Position numbers and translations under genes: made by a program. The notes under the pieces were generated by a model, which did not search any database, had not been told where the DNA came from, and saw only the letters and a program-made list of their open reading frames with translations. A DNA stretch of 64,000 nucleotides, from NCBI GenBank assembly GCA_006384855.1, contig VCJN01001523.1, forward strand, positions 36,549 to 100,548. The letters are read 5' to 3'. Below are positions 37,309 to 50,273 of the stretch, in pieces; position 1 is the first letter of the stretch, and the number at the start of each line of letters is the position of its first letter. Source of the stretch: Tetraselmis striata. Its lineage: Eukaryota > Chlorophyta > Chlorodendrophyceae > Chlorodendrales > Chlorodendraceae.

Positions 37309-39384
37309 CATAGATAAGCGTGGCCACAGGAAAATGATAAACGATATATCTCAAGATGCAGGACATGGCATTTTCACACTTTTAAATTGAATGCACACAA
37401 CTCCATGGCCAATCGCCAGTGTGATGACCATCAATGTGGATGTGTGTGAAGAGAGGGAGGCGGGGAGGGGGGAGAGAGAGTCGGCGAGCCACCGGGGTGC
37501 TTGTAAGCAAGCAGCGTTGCCGAAGGATGTGACCAGCGCAGTTACACACACACACAATCATTATGTATGCTGACTCACTTCACACGATGGCAATACATAG
37601 CCGCACGTAATAGACGGTTGTCCCATCCTTCTTATGTGGAAGCCTAGCTATGGCGAACAGGCACTATATACAATGAGTATCTCTGGTTGCATGTAATATT
37701 TGTAAGGCCTAGATGACTAGGCTTCCACATTGATGCCATGGGTGGGGGGGGGGGGGGGGGGGGGGGGGGGCGGGCGCACGTGACATCTTGTACCACCAGA
37801 TGATGAGGACCGTCATCTTGAGGTTGGTCTGGTCCACGCTGTAGTACTTGACGTCGAGGTACTGCTCGTCGTACTCGGTCGGCTTCTCGCGGCACAGCTG
37901 CCGCAGCTTGCTCATCAGCTCGTGCTTGATGGTGTCCGCCGCGCCCACGTCCACCTTGAGCCACCGCCGCGTGTTAGCAGCGGACAAGGGGCGCGCGCAG
38001 GTGACTGGGCGGTGAATGTGGCCCGGCAAGATTTCGCCATGCTGAGGGCGAGGGGACTCGCGCGCCTCCTCTTTGATACGTTAACTGTAGTATTACTGTA
38101 GTACTGTAGTACTAGCTTCTAACAGTACATAACGGAGTCTATGTTTTTCAAAAATTGACAATGGGAATCCTTAAGAGTCTTATTCTAAATATGTTTGATT
38201 CTTGTATGATTGTTGACGTCAAATCGCTGATGTTTTATCCGGCAATGGGATTGATTTGAAACGAGGGAGCCTCCTTTTTTGTAGAATACTCACACGCACA
38301 TGCCGTGTCGGTAAGTGCACACATTGCGAGAGAGGGCAAGATAACAACCCCGAAATTACGACACCCCTCGAACAGCGCACCCGATTTCCGTTTACCATGA
38401 ACATAATTGTAACGCTCCGTGTGTTCACCCTGCTAGGGTGAGACCCCCCCCCCCCCCCCCCCCGCGCGCGCGCGCGCCATCTCCCCTTCTCGCCACACGC
38501 AAAGAGGGTTACCGTAAGAACTGCGCCGCTATGTACAACGGGTCACACCTCGACGATCGACGCAAACATTGCGAGCTCAAATCAGTATTTTCTGTTCCGC
38601 CTCGGACAATCAGATCCCCCCCCCCCCCCCCTTGGGCCTCCATCAAACCCATATCAGCACCCAGATGTTGTTTACTACTGAAGGTTGCGGATTGTGGCGA
38701 AAACGAGCACCACCCGAGCCATGATAAGCACATAAAGAGGGCGTGGCGCGGGGGGGAGAGAGAGGGGGGGGGGGGGGGGGAGGGGCACCTGGAAGTAGGT
38801 GAACTCGGCGTGGTTGGAGCACCGCGAGAGGTTCAGTATCGGCTGCGCAGTTGCAGCGGCAAGCAGAGGGTCAGCTGGTCAGGTCAGGGTCAGGCGCTGG
38901 AGACAAACGGGAAGGCGACGCAACTCCAGAATGGGCACACACGAGCCCTGACCAGGGCGGTTCGGGATCCTGGGGAGTACAGGCTCGGGGCTTTCTGGAT
39001 TGTCGGTGTTTCGCTTTCGGCGGCGGGGCATTGTCCCGCTCTGGCTTATCCATCCAAACTTGCCAGCCTTGATTATTTTTGCCATTTGATTGAGTCAATA
39101 GGTATGATTTTAGGGGTTTTAGGGTTTGGATTTAGGGTTTTAAAGGTTTTAGGTTAAAAAGGATTTAGGGTTTTAAAGGTTTTAGGTTTAAAAAGGATCT
39201 AGGGTTTAAATTTAGGGTTTTAAAAGATTTAGGTTTAACCCTACAACCCGTTGGCATTGAGTCTATTGGCATTATAGTCGATGTCTCGCAATAAAGCGGT
39301 AACTGGTCCATCATATGATGTTTGCCCTGATTTTCACAATGAAATCAGCTGCCCAAGCGAGTCATAGTGGGCCGCAGTTGATGG

Positions 39385-39449
<65 letters not shown>

Positions 39450-39450
39450 C

Positions 39451-39485
<35 letters not shown>

Positions 39486-42400
39486 GGGAGGGGCCGGGGG
39501 GGAGCTGACCTTGCTGATGAGGGAGGTGTTGGTGAGGGTGAGGGGGCGGTTCCAAAAGTCCAAAAACGAGGTGTTGAGCAGGCTGATCTTGCGCACGTTG
39601 AACGCCTCGCCGTCCAGCGTCACCCTGCGGCATTGCGGGAGCCAGCCGAGACAATGGCGCACATCAGCGACCGGACTGCAGAATGCTTGTGGAAGCAGCG
39701 GGACGCGCCATGTCTTGACATCGGGTCAGAGCGGGTCTGTCATCAGTGCATGTCAGCGCGGGGCCCTCCTCTGGCCCTGCCGCAGCGAGGCACGCACCAG
39801 TCGCCGACGTCGTACGGGTGCTGCACAAACAGAAAGAGCATCGCCTCGTACCTGCGCGCCGCCGCGCAAGACACAGAGAGCTGTTTTTAGCATAGCACGG
39901 GTATACTGTGAGGAAAAACAGAGTGAGGCTCTGAGAGCTGAATTTGGTGGCGGATTGCTTTGGGTAGCAGACTCTCGGAAAGGCAACAGGGGCTGGGAAA
40001 AGGACCAGGGATGGCCGCGGCAGGCGGAATGCCAAGACATGGTAGGCTTAATGGAAGGGAGGGGGGGGGGGGGGGGGGGGGGGGGACTCACGTGTTGCGG
40101 ATGCTGTTGCCGAAGATGAAGGAGAGCGCCAGCACGGTGGCGGAGAAGGTGGACAGCCCCTGCAGCACGTCCACGTTCCTGTGGGGCGACGGGGAAGCGC
40201 GGGCGGTGCTCTGTCAGGCCCACCCTCGGTGTCGCAGAACCTCGCAGGGCAGGCGGGGCACAGCAGGGCACAGCGTGTTGTAGACCATCTGTACAATGTT
40301 TGCTGTATGCGTGCTGCATGCTCGTGCGAAGTGAGAGAGAGAGGGAGGGAGGGGAGGGGAGGCTGAAGATTGTGTAGTAGTAGGACACCACCACGATCGC
40401 CAAGTGCAAAAAGGGGTGTGTCACGCTCATTGACGCCCTGTCGCTGTGTTGTGTCTGCAAGTGGCCTCCCGATGCCTACTGACGCAGCAGTTTAACTAGC
40501 AGCTGGATAACAGCGGCTGTCGGCTGTCAGATTTGCGCGTACGAGCATCCCATCCTATTTATGTTACGAATTATGTCCCTCCAGGCTGATATTCAGTTGG
40601 ACTGTGTATCTTATAAATATAGTATTCCTATATTATTGTATCTTATAAATATAGTATTACCACATTATCTGTTCACTAATTGCTGGGCTGGACTGGGCGG
40701 GCGGGCGTACCACACGAGGAAGTAGAAGCCAATGAACAGAAAGTGGAGGGCACCTGCCAAGAGTTGGGGGGGGGGGGGGGGGGGAGGGGGTGGGGGGCGG
40801 GGGGGGGGGGGGGGGGTATCAGCTCGCTGGCAAGGCGTGGCCAAAAAAGCTGCGGTGGGCAGAGGACGGGGCAGCTGTGGCAGCACGCACCCGCCAGGCC
40901 GCTCTCCAGGCTGTTCATCATTGTCTCCGTGTTGTGCAGCGACGTGGCGATGTCGGCCCGCTCTTTGTACAGCGTCTGCACGCGGTCAATCACCTGCCGG
41001 CAGCGAGGGTTTCAGCCTCGACACACGCCAACACGCACAACAGGCAGCGCTACTCTCCATCAATGCTCCTGGCCTGCACTCCTGGCTAGTATGCTGGGAC
41101 TAGCATGAATTACCAAACTAGCGTCTTGGTGTGACAACAAGAGCGTCCTATTAGCTCTTGGCTTTAGACACTTCAAGGGGAAAAATACAGATAGCCGAGG
41201 GATGCACTCATTCGAAGGTTGGCAGGCCCCCTAGCGGAGAAGCAAATAGACTGCCAGACTGGAAAATGTGGACATCAAGAGTTCGAAAAAAAGAGCAGCG
41301 ACTGAATGAATGGCGCTGATACGATGCGGTGCCTCTTACCTGGGAGCGTGTGATTCTGGCCTCCAGGTCAGTTGAGAAGATGCGAAACGCTTCCGTCGCC
41401 GACCGGCGCCCCTCGTTGTCGTCCTTGTAGAAGAGCATAAAGTCCTGGAGTGTGACATATTTGCTGCGGACATCCGGACAAACGACGCCGCAGAATGCAA
41501 AACATCAGCGAGCGGGCGCTGGCGTCGGGCGGATGGGGGGGCGGACGACATGGCGAGGCAGGGGCTGCATGGCCATCGGGTAAGTATTCCACCATGCGTG
41601 GGTAAAGAAATGGCCGGATGTGGGGGGGGGGGAGGGGGGTGGGGGGGGGGGGAGGGGGGTGGGGGGGGGGGGGAGGGGAGAGAGCTCACCGTTGGACCTC
41701 CGCACCGCGCAGGTTGCTGAACAGCGCCTTTCCGAATTGGGTAACATCCGCCAGCTGCGCCTTGGCCTCCTCCGGGGTGCGGCACCTGTGCTGCCGGATA
41801 AGGTTGCTGTACGTCTTGACCACCACCGCGGTGCGCAAGCGCTCAATCTCCTTGTCCGTCAGATTCTCCAGGTCCTGCCGGGCACGCTCCAGGTCAGCAC
41901 ATGCGAGAGCAGTAGCAGAGCGGACGGCAGCAGGGGTACCGGGCCCGCGCACATCTGGGTCCTGGTTGTCCAGCATCTCCAGCGGCATCTGCTGCAGAAT
42001 GTCTTTCCCAAGGTTAAACTGGACGATGTCGTCGTCAAAGTTGCCGGAAGTGGTGGGGGTGGCCGAGTAAGAGTCATCCGCCTCAGAAGGGGGGCGGCTC
42101 GCAGGACGCGACCCCGAGACAACCTTGAACAGATCAGCGATCGCACTGCCGCTGGCCATCCGACGATGCTGCATGGGCACGCACGTCAGGCGCACGCCAG
42201 CGTCAGCTGCACTGCGACGCGTGAGAGAGGTGGTAATGCTGTGGGAGCGGGCGCGCCGACTCACCCGGGGGGGATCAGGGCGCTCAGGGATGGTGCCCTG
42301 CTGGGGCAGGTCCAGCACCACCCCCGACACCAGTGCGCTGCCATCCTTCAGCTCCGACCCACCCTCCGATGGCGCCCCTCTATGCGCCAAGTCCACCAGG

Positions 42401-44596
42401 TTCATGGTGGAATTGCCGGGGCGCAAGACCTTGGACGACCTGCGCACATCTGCCCGGGTGCTCTTGGTGAATATCTGCTTTGACGGCTTGGGCCTGCGGC
42501 GCTGACGGGTGCTGGAGAGTGCCTGCGAGTGGCGGCAGAGAAGGGGAGAGGTGGGGCGGTGGCGGTGAACATGTCAGCGCGGGATGGGTGGCATGATGGC
42601 ACACACACGCACACACACAAGCCAGCCTCCACATTAATGTGTTGGTGGATGGCATGTGAGGCAGACTGGGGTACCTTGAGCTTGAACTCGCTGCCCAGCG
42701 CCTCGTGCAGCTTCTTGAAATGCGTGCTACGGTAGAAGTTGGTGGAGATGGCCTTGGTGCACACCGACGCGATCAGCGAGGCGATCGTGGCAATGAGCAC
42801 GCAGAGGACAATGCGCTGGATGATGGTCGACATCTGCGCCGGCGAGGAAAATTTGCTCAGTCAGGATTCATGCGTCGGATGGCCGGGCGCAGCTATGCCA
42901 GCTCAGCTTTAGCTTGCCGGCATACAGGTTTTGCGAGCGGCATGCCCCCGCACGGATCGAGCACACCTTCTGGTAGGGTGCGCTGGCGCACGTGGCTGCG
43001 TACACGCCGTCGCAGAAGGCGAGCTCAAACACCACGAAGTACCACAGCAGCAGCATGCCCATCGTGGCCGTGCGGATGAGTGCCTTGGTCAGGCTCTCGT
43101 AGTGCGCCAGGAACTCGCCCAGGAACACCACCTGCCGCGCCCCAGGGGAAACATCGCCATCGCATTGCCTCAATACCCGCATGGCAGCCATCCAGGCGCA
43201 GCAGCTGCACCATGTCCGAGCCACCTCTCTGGCCATGCGAGGTGGGAAATGAAGGTCAAGGTGGAGAAGGAAATGTTGGGGGGGGGGGGGGGGGGGGGGG
43301 GTCACCTCAATGGTGTGGAAGATTTTGGCGGTGCCCCACTTGGCAAGGTAGTACAGCGGGATGGCGCCGCCCGCAAAGTAGCACCACCGGAAGGATATGC
43401 TCTCCCCGTTTTTCGCGGAGGCCTGGGTGGCGACTCCAAAGGCCCAGGTAAGCTCGAGCAAGGGTGCAGGCAACATCAGGGACGGCAGGGGCAGGGGCAG
43501 GGGCAGGGGCCAGGGGCGCGGCGCACCGGCAGCTTCTGCAGCAGCACGCCGATGCCGATGACGATGAACGACGACACCAGTAGCCACAGCATGGTCATTT
43601 GCTCCTTGTCGGCGCAGAGCTTCGCGATCTTCTTGTGCATCGTGCCATCCTCAGTCTGTGTAATGGCAGTATATCCGATTGGATACGGACCAGCAGGGGG
43701 TGTCAATGTGCCATCTTGATATAAATAAAACTAATAAAACAACAACCGCGCAGTGGCAACATAACCATCAAGCGCCCCCCCTCACCCCAAGCCCACCCAA
43801 GCCCCGTGTCCCGACGAGCTGCTGGCTACATGCACGGGGGCGGCGTACATTGGCGTCGCCAAAGATGCCCATCCGGCCATAGGCTTCCATTGCCTGCGCG
43901 GCGCGCGCGTCGGGGGTGCTGTGCGGGTTGATGTCGCCCTTGCCGGTGGACGTCTCGGACAGGCCTGCCTCGGACGCGGTCGGCTGGAAGTTCCGCGCCT
44001 GTTCAAAGGCCCCTTCTCCGCTGCTGTTGCCAACGGCGGGCGCCGAGGCTGTGCGACGGGGAGGGGAGCAGCGGCGGGCGAGCGCACTGGTCAGCGGCAG
44101 CCGACCGTCGAATACAAATTTAAACAATCGCATACATACCGTACACGAACTTTGAGAGCGAGGGTGGTCGGGCGGCGGGGAGAGATGGTAGCCAGTAGCT
44201 AACAGACACCCAACGGTGTCTCGCAACGAGGTCCGGAAGAAAGCCTAGGGAAAGCCGGGGGGGGGGGGGGGGGGGGGAGTCACCTCGGTCGGCTATGTCC
44301 AGCAGCGTGACGGGCTCCATCTCGCAAGGCCGCGGCGGAGCCGGGAATACCCCCGCGTCCGAGGCCGCGTATGTCTGCGGCCCAGCCCCGATCTCCGCCG
44401 CCTCCTCCGCCTTGTCCAGTGCCACGCGGAAGGACAGCAGCTCCGCCTGGCTCAGCAGCGTGGCGCCGTCCGGCACTGGTGCCCCCACCGGCGCCCCCAC
44501 AGGCTCCCCCACCGGCGCCTCCACCACGGCGGAGTCGCTCAGCCAGCGGGCACCCGACGACCCGGCGCCCGAGCGCGCTTCGAGGCCCGGCAACAT
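36699..44596 (-). CDS. MSL: MscS-like (MSL10-type) mechanosensitive channel, 17 exons, last exon frameshifted
   Basis: Mechanosensitive channel of the eukaryotic MscS family. Minus-strand exons: 44596-44284, 44048-43849, 43655-43527, 43452-43306, 43131-42967, 42833-42675, 42522-42265, 42168-41690, 41463-41340, 40993-40891, 40753-40711, 40178-40092, 39851-39798, 39624-39510, 38842-38789, 37954-37780, 36857-36699; about 921 aa. Exons 3-6 give four TM helices. Exons 9-10 hold the MSL pre-pore region (YVTLQDFMLFY, LYKERADIATSLHNTETMMN). Exons 11-13 hold TM5/TM6 and the pore (LSFIFGNSIRNTYEAMLFLF, HPYDVGD). Exons 14-16 form the cytosolic beta domain (LISK|PILN). In exon 17 the frame DEWTRKREGA must shift by 2 nt within a CG run (about 36823-36832) to continue DAAVGVASSVIRRYSDKGD to the TAG. 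The exon 16 acceptor (CTCAAG) is weak. Confidence 0.9.
37275..37307 (+). repeat. Poly-G tract, MscS-like intron 16
   Basis: One of the longer pure runs, over 30 nt. A second run at about 37743-37770 starts just after the exon 16 donor on the sense strand. Confidence 0.9.
39105..39245 (+). repeat. Interstitial telomere-like repeats
   Basis: Degenerate TTTAGGG, TTTTAGGG and TTTTAAAGG units. Both the plant-type (TTTAGGG) and the Chlamydomonas-type (TTTTAGGG) unit occur. Lies inside intron 14 of the MscS-like gene. Confidence 0.7.
39388..39484 (+). repeat. (GT)n microsatellite
   Basis: About 97 nt of GT with a short GCGCGCGTGC interruption. On the MscS-like sense strand it is (CA)n beginning about 25 nt after the exon 14 donor. 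Confidence 0.95.
40766..40817 (+). repeat. G-rich tract acting as polypyrimidine stretch of MscS-like intron 10
   Basis: On the sense strand this is an almost pure C run ending about 12 nt before the exon 11 acceptor AG. Confidence 0.85.
41620..41676 (+). repeat. G-rich tract in MscS-like intron 8
   Basis: Three G runs broken by A or T, starting about 15 nt after the exon 8 donor in sense orientation (C on that strand). Confidence 0.9.
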
Positions 44597-44796
44597 GGCT
44601 CTAAGGCAGCGACTCGACCGATCCTCGGACTGTCGACCAAAGCCCGCTTGAAGGTGTAAGGTCAGCCGGCGGTTGCGCAGGCACTGTGTGAACGGCGGTG
44701 GTTCAGGTCCTTTTAACGCTGTGATCGTGACACCAAGTGTCAAGCGGGTCATACTTCTACTGCATCAGGCCCGGTGCTAAGAGGGTTCTGCTTAAA

Positions 44797-44866
44797 TGTA
44801 GGCTTTTTCCTTCCCCAGTACTTTGTGTGCATTCTCTTGACGCTCTCCCTGTAACCAAACAGTAAA
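44797..44866 (+). repeat. Dispersed repeat 'CATTCTCTGGACGC' copy 3
   Basis: TGTAGGCTTTTTCCTTCCCC then GTGCATTCTCTTGACGCTCT. Lies 200 bp upstream of the MscS-like start codon. Confidence 0.75.
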
Positions 44867-44869
44867 ATC

Positions 44870-45643
44870 AGGCTGACAATAGCCTGCTGCTGAGCTCGTA
44901 CCGGTACTCTCGTAGTATCGCTGCTGTAGGTATCGGTACCGGTGCGGGTTGCCGTACCGGTACCGGTACCGATAATCGCCAGTAACGCCTATATAGAAAC
45001 CGCTCCCTATGAGTAGCACGAATCCGCGTGTTCGCAGGGACTCATTATTGCGCCGCCTTGCACCGCCGCCGGCAAGTGAAGGGCCCATGGTGTAATCCTT
45101 GCCCGTGCGGGTAATAACATGTAGCGACTAATCCTTAGCAGAACCCCGTACCTTATTCCTGCTACGGGTAGAAGCCACAGCGGGGGGGGGGGGCTAGTGC
45201 CTAGCGACCAGTGTTGCCAGCGGATGCCCCTGCTATATCATGATGAGGTTTCGGTCTACATTATGAGGGCGGGAAAACATGTCCGGGATATAGTAGGGGT
45301 TCCCGCGACGACAGAATGCTAGCAGGGAAAATTTGCCACTCTTTTAATTCAACGGTCGTACGCAGCACGTAGTCGCTACATCCAGATTGCTTGCAAAGCC
45401 TGCTACTGGGTAAGGATTAATGATAATCGCATTTAGGCGCGGAACCCTGAGCGCTTCATGCGTGCTGACTAATAGGTGCAATTTCAACCGGTAATTTGAA
45501 AGTGTGTGTGACCCTACACCTGCTGAGGTGTGCATGGGTACTGCGCTCGCGTCGATATCCGTCCTGCTGTACCGGTACGGGTACTGCTGGCACGCGCGCA
45601 TCAGCGGCACACTGGCACCTAGTACAGGTGCTGAGGGTACGGG
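44870..45643. other. Intergenic with GGTACC clusters
   Basis: TACCGG/GGTACC motifs cluster near 44900-44975 and 45570-45650. No gene seen. Confidence 0.45.
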
Positions 45644-45775
45644 TACGGGTGTGAATTACAAAGTAAAGGCCAGTGAGAGATCCACCCACCACCCACCAGT
45701 ACTGAAAGATTAACTACACAGCCACCTAAAAGCCGCCTTAAAGCCGCCTAAACGTGGCCCGCATCCCGCACGAGG
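45644..45775 (-). repeat. Inverted retroelement-1 tail
   Basis: On the minus strand GGGATGCGGGCC, TTTAGGCGGCTT and TTTGTAATTCACACCCGTAC appear in the same order as at 21521-21604. Confidence 0.65.
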
Positions 45776-46014
45776 CGGGTAATAATCCTTACAGCAGGGC
45801 AATCCTTACCCGGTACTGTTTTAATGAACTATCACGTTCGTTCGGATATATATTCACCCGTCCCCCCCGCCCCCCGGCTTCTGGCTGTGGCGTGGCCGGT
45901 GGGGGTTCAGCACCGTGGGACGTCCTCCGGCCCCTCCAGGCCCCTCTGCTAGGGTGTCTCCCGTGGGGGTCGCGGTCCCGGTGGGGGCGGCGGTGGTGGT
46001 GGGCGCGCCGCGCT

Positions 46015-49000
46015 GCGATGGCGCGGGTGCAGTCGTCGACGCCCGGCGGGGGCGTTGATTGGCAGTTCCAGTGTTGCGATGGCAGCTGCCGACGTACCTA
46101 TCAGCGGCCCGCCCCCATGTGCACGCACGTGAACCACGGGATGGAGTCCGACGACCCGACGGTAGCTGCCATGCACCTCGCCTACGCTGCGACTTTCGAC
46201 CCCTCTGTGTATATATGCGCGGTAGTGCGCCCCACGAGCCGGTTGCCCGCGCTCGGGCCACCATGTGTTCCATGGCGCGCAAGCGGCGGCCCGTGCCGCC
46301 ACCTGTGAGTTATGCTGCCCCCCTCCTCCCACGGCTCCGCCCCCCGGTGTGGCTCTCCCGGCGTCGGCAGCTGGCGTCCGGGCGCTGCAGTGCCGGCACG
46401 CGCCGGTTGCTGCCTCAGCCGCCCATGATGCCGCCCTCGCGGCTGCTGCTCGGTGGTGCGCTACCAGCGACGTCTACTTCAAGATGCCCCGTACGCCGCT
46501 GCGGGGTACGGATGTCGGCGTCTGTCCCGCGGCTCGGCATGTCCTCTCCCCCTGCCAGACCGTATGCTGGCCTATGTTGACCGCTTCCCTCCTACCGACA
46601 ACCGGTCGTACGGGGCCGAAGACGCTGTCTGCGTATTTGCGGGGCTACTACTGCGACCCTACCCATCTAGCAGCCCAGCAGTTGTGCGGAAATTGGCGGA
46701 GCGGCGGGTGCGGCTGTGGGAGGCCGGGGATGCAGTGCGCGCCGGCTTCTCGGTGTGCGGGATGCGGCAAGTGTGGCGCGAGTCGCGGGATGGCAGCGAG
46801 TTACACAATTACCATTTCGAGGCGGGGGAGCTGCCGGCGGGCACGTCTCGGAGTGCCCGACGGCGGAAGCGCCGGCGGTCTGCGAGGGCGCGGGCGGCTT
46901 CTGCAGAGGCTGCGGAGGGGGGCGCCGATGATGCGGCGGATGGAGTGCCGCCGGCGGTGGTAGATGCTCACCGCCGGGCGGCGAAACTCGCCGCCGTGCA
47001 GGAGCTGCGCCGCGCTCGCCAGGCGATGGACACCGCCGACCTCGGTATGGTGTCCGACGCCGCTGCGGGGCTCCTTGTCCTTGAAGCCCTCCATCCGCCT
47101 CCTGCCCCCACCGACCCGGAGTACTCCCCTGCCCATGAGTCGCCGGACCTGCGGCGGGCGCCGCCGTCGTGGGGTGGCAATGCGGACGAGGTTCGGCGGT
47201 GGGGGGCAGGAGGACCAGCGGCGGGTTATGCGCCGTGCTCCCCGCCTTTCCGCTGGGCATGTGGACTGGTGGCGTTGGGGACCTGGACATCAGGGGCATG
47301 GACGTACCTTCGTGGCGCCTGTGGGTGAATCGCTGCCTGGCGGGGCGGTGCCACTCGCGCACTGCGGCTTTCTTGGCGAGTGGCACCGTCTTTGCGCTCC
47401 ACAAGGTAAGGACGATCTCGCCGCGCGCGAGGAGCGGGCGAAGACCGGCGAGCCGCTGCGAGTACGCCCGCTTGGCGTCGGCTCCGTGTTGGTGCGCCTG
47501 GCCTCCGCCCATGCTCTCGTGCAGGTGGGTGCGGATGCGCGGGAGGCCATGGGCCCGGTACAACGCAGCTTTCAGTCGGGAGCTGGCTGTGAGACGGCGT
47601 ATATGAGCATGCGGGTGGCGCTGCAGCTTTTCGGCGGGCGTGGTACTGGCGGGAAAGGGCTACTACTACTGGATATTCGGAATGCCTTCAATGAGGTATC
47701 CCGGGGTGCGATACTCTACGGCTTGCTTCAGCACCCGCGTCTACATGGCCTGATCCTTTTTTTCCGGATGCGGTACGATCGTCCTAGCGACATGTACTAC
47801 TACGCGCCGGATGATCCCGGTGCTTTGCGTGCCACCCTATAGTCTCGTACAGGTGTGCGCCAGGGTGATGTATTGGCCCCGCTATAATTCTGCCTCGCTA
47901 TTGCGGGCCCGGTGCAAGCGGTTGTGGCTCGTACCGCCGCTGATACTTTCTGCCAGAGTTTCGCGGATGATTGCGGCGCCGGCGGCTACTGCCGCGGCCC
48001 ACGTTCCGCATGTTTTCGACGAGTGTATTGTACGGAGCTTTCCAAAGTCGGACTTGTGGTACAGGACAGTAAGACGCAGTACGTTCGTCACCCCGGTGAC
48101 AGCGAGGCCGAGTTGCGGGCAGTGCGGGCGAAGTTGGCCCTAGGAGGGTTTCGTACCCCGGCCGACGACCCTGTCCAGGATGGCGTTGTGTACCTCGGTG
48201 CTCCTATTAGCCATCACCCCGGGCGGTTGACCCGTGCATTGGGGCGGCGCCGGGAGGCCCACGCCGCACTGTTGGAGCGCATCGCCTCCTTTGGCACGTC
48301 GGGATACGGCTGCCACAACGGGGCCATGCGGCTGCTAGTCGTTTGCGCGGTGCGGCAGACCGGGTTCCTCAGCCGCATGATGCCGCCGTCGGAGTTGGAC
48401 CCTTTCTTGGAGGCCGTGGACGCCGCCAACAACATTTCGGCTGCGTTTTCGTTGCTTGGTTTGGGCGCTTGCGACCAGTCTATCTACACCGCGCATGCAG
48501 GCTGCGATCGTCCAGATGAGTATGCCCGAAGATTTTCGCGGTTTGAATATGGCCTTGCTGCAGTCCGAGGCCCCCGCGGCGTTTTATTCCGCGCAATTGG
48601 TTGTCCTGCCAAAGCTGGTACGGGAGTACGGGCCCGCCCTCGGCCCCTTGTACGAGGCGGTTCGCGCCGAGGTGTCGTCCGTGGCTACGAGTGCTTTGCC
48701 ATGGGCGCGCGAGACGCGTCGCGTATACGAGACTGTACGGGCCCTTACCACGTTATCGCAGATGTGCAGCGCGCACGCGCCGCGTACGGGCACGCCCACG
48801 ATATCTTCGAGTTACTTACGGTCGGTAATGCTACGACCACCGTTGCACCGGATTCGTCAGCTGGTACTACGGCCCGTGCGGGTACGAGCACTAGCGGAGG
48901 ATTGCGCGTCACCGCATCTCCTTTTACGGCCACTCCCCATGGAGTTGGTAATGGTGAGGCCGCCTGTGCTGCCCAGCGATCGCTTCCTATCGGTGGTACG

Positions 49001-50273
49001 AGTACTGCCAATACCGTTACTACATGCGCTTCTGTATGTAGCTCTCAAGATACCGAGGCCCCGCAAATGAGTGGCACCCCCTCCGGCAGTGGCATCTCCT
49101 TCCCTATTAGAACCTCAGACAGGCGGTGCTACAGCTCCGCCCTGGGTACGGGTACGGGTGCTGCCTCCGATGATCAACCCACGACGACCATGGTTGTCCA
49201 ACGTCACCTCAGCCGTGCGATTCGCTTGCGTGACTTCGTGGCCCTCGCTCTTGGCTTCCAGCGTATGGGTGCCGCGGTTGCGCGCCTTGATACCCTGCGC
49301 TTGTACAGCGCATGCGGGCCGGGCTCACTATCGCTTTTCCAATCGGATCACGAGTCAGCCCGCAAGATTCCCCATGCTGCTTACTCGGCCGCCGCCGCGC
49401 GGGTGTTGGGCCTTCGCCCGCGCGGGGGTTCCGAGCTTGTCACATGTCCTGGCCCCACGTGTGGGATCGACCCCTTATGGCTTCGCTCTACGGATGGCTC
49501 GAACCGGAATGCCACGGATTTCGTCGTGGCTCATCTGCCCATCTGCCCCGTTGCGAACTGCAAGCACCGCATGCATACCGCTTTGAAGAATCTGTGGGCT
49601 TCCGTGGCGATCGAAGCGGGGGCGATGCTCGACCGGGACCGCTCGGGAGTCGGCGACTTGACCCTTGAGACGAGTGGGCTGCGCCCAACGGACCGCTCGC
49701 GGCGGTCAGATTTGACGCTGGCGGGGTGGGGGGGGGGGGGGGGGGGGGGGGCGATTACATGATCGATTTCGCGTGCGTGTCCTCCACGACCCCCACTTGG
49801 GGCAACGACCCCCGGTGGTGCACTCTGGGGATCGCGGCGACCGTGGCGGAGCGCAACAAGCTAGCGGCGGACCGGGCGTCTTCCACCCCGGTGCAGGATG
49901 TTCACCGGTACTACCCTTTTGTGGTTGAGGACCGTGGCCGCCTCGGAAAGTCCGCTTTGGTCTACATCTTCGCGGTGTTGCTGGCTGTGCGCAACTTCCC
50001 TGGCGGTCCTTCCGCCCCGACCTCGTGCTTCCTTCGTGGTCAGTCCGTTCATGCACTTCGGAACTTTGTCGCTAGCCAGCCCGCTGAGTTCCGCCATCAC
50101 ATGTCGCGCACGCGGCGGGGGTTGTTGCAGCGAGTCTCTGCTTGCGTGCATGGTACCTTGGGCGGACGAGCATTTCTTGACGGAGTTGCATGCTCGGCGA
50201 CATCCATCGCTTATGCCGTTATATTCGGTCATTTGCTGAGGGTTAGTGGTAGTGGGATGCTTGGCGGCGTGGG
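46015..50273 (+). pseudogene. Decayed reverse-transcriptase element 2
   Basis: A second retroelement, different from the one at 18-21.5 kb. Coherent blocks lie in changing frames: a Cys/His block with FQCCDGSCRR (46060-46200); a leader (LPDRMLAYVDRFPPTDNRSY, from about 46555); FLASGTVFALHK (to 47406); RVRPLGVGSVLVRLASAHAL (47460); LLLLDIRNAFNE (47660); GVRQGDVLAP (47850); SFADDCGAGG (47957); YLGAPISHHPG (48190); the thumb to 48560; a frame change to DFRGLNMALLQS; then a C-terminal nuclease-like domain (NCKHRMH at 49555, DLTLAGW, DYMIDFACVSSTTP at 49753, YPFVVEDRGRLGKSALV). Damage: frameshifts near 47200, 47405 and 48540, in-frame TAG and TAA near 47840 and 47890, and a poly-G tract at 49727-49750 across which the frame changes. 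RT and nuclease aspartates are still readable. Confidence 0.8.

Noticed and set aside
39388-39484. CRISPR-like or other short repeat array
   Set aside because: It is a simple dinucleotide microsatellite with no spacers; no CRISPR array is expected or seen in this eukaryotic DNA.
47830-47900. In-frame TAG and TAA in retroelement 2 might signal a code where these encode glutamine, as in some ulvophyte algae
   Set aside because: The UPF0114, MscS-like, HAD and RT-1 genes end properly at TAG. Both in-frame stops sit where Trp or Leu would fit, one base change away, so they are mutations.
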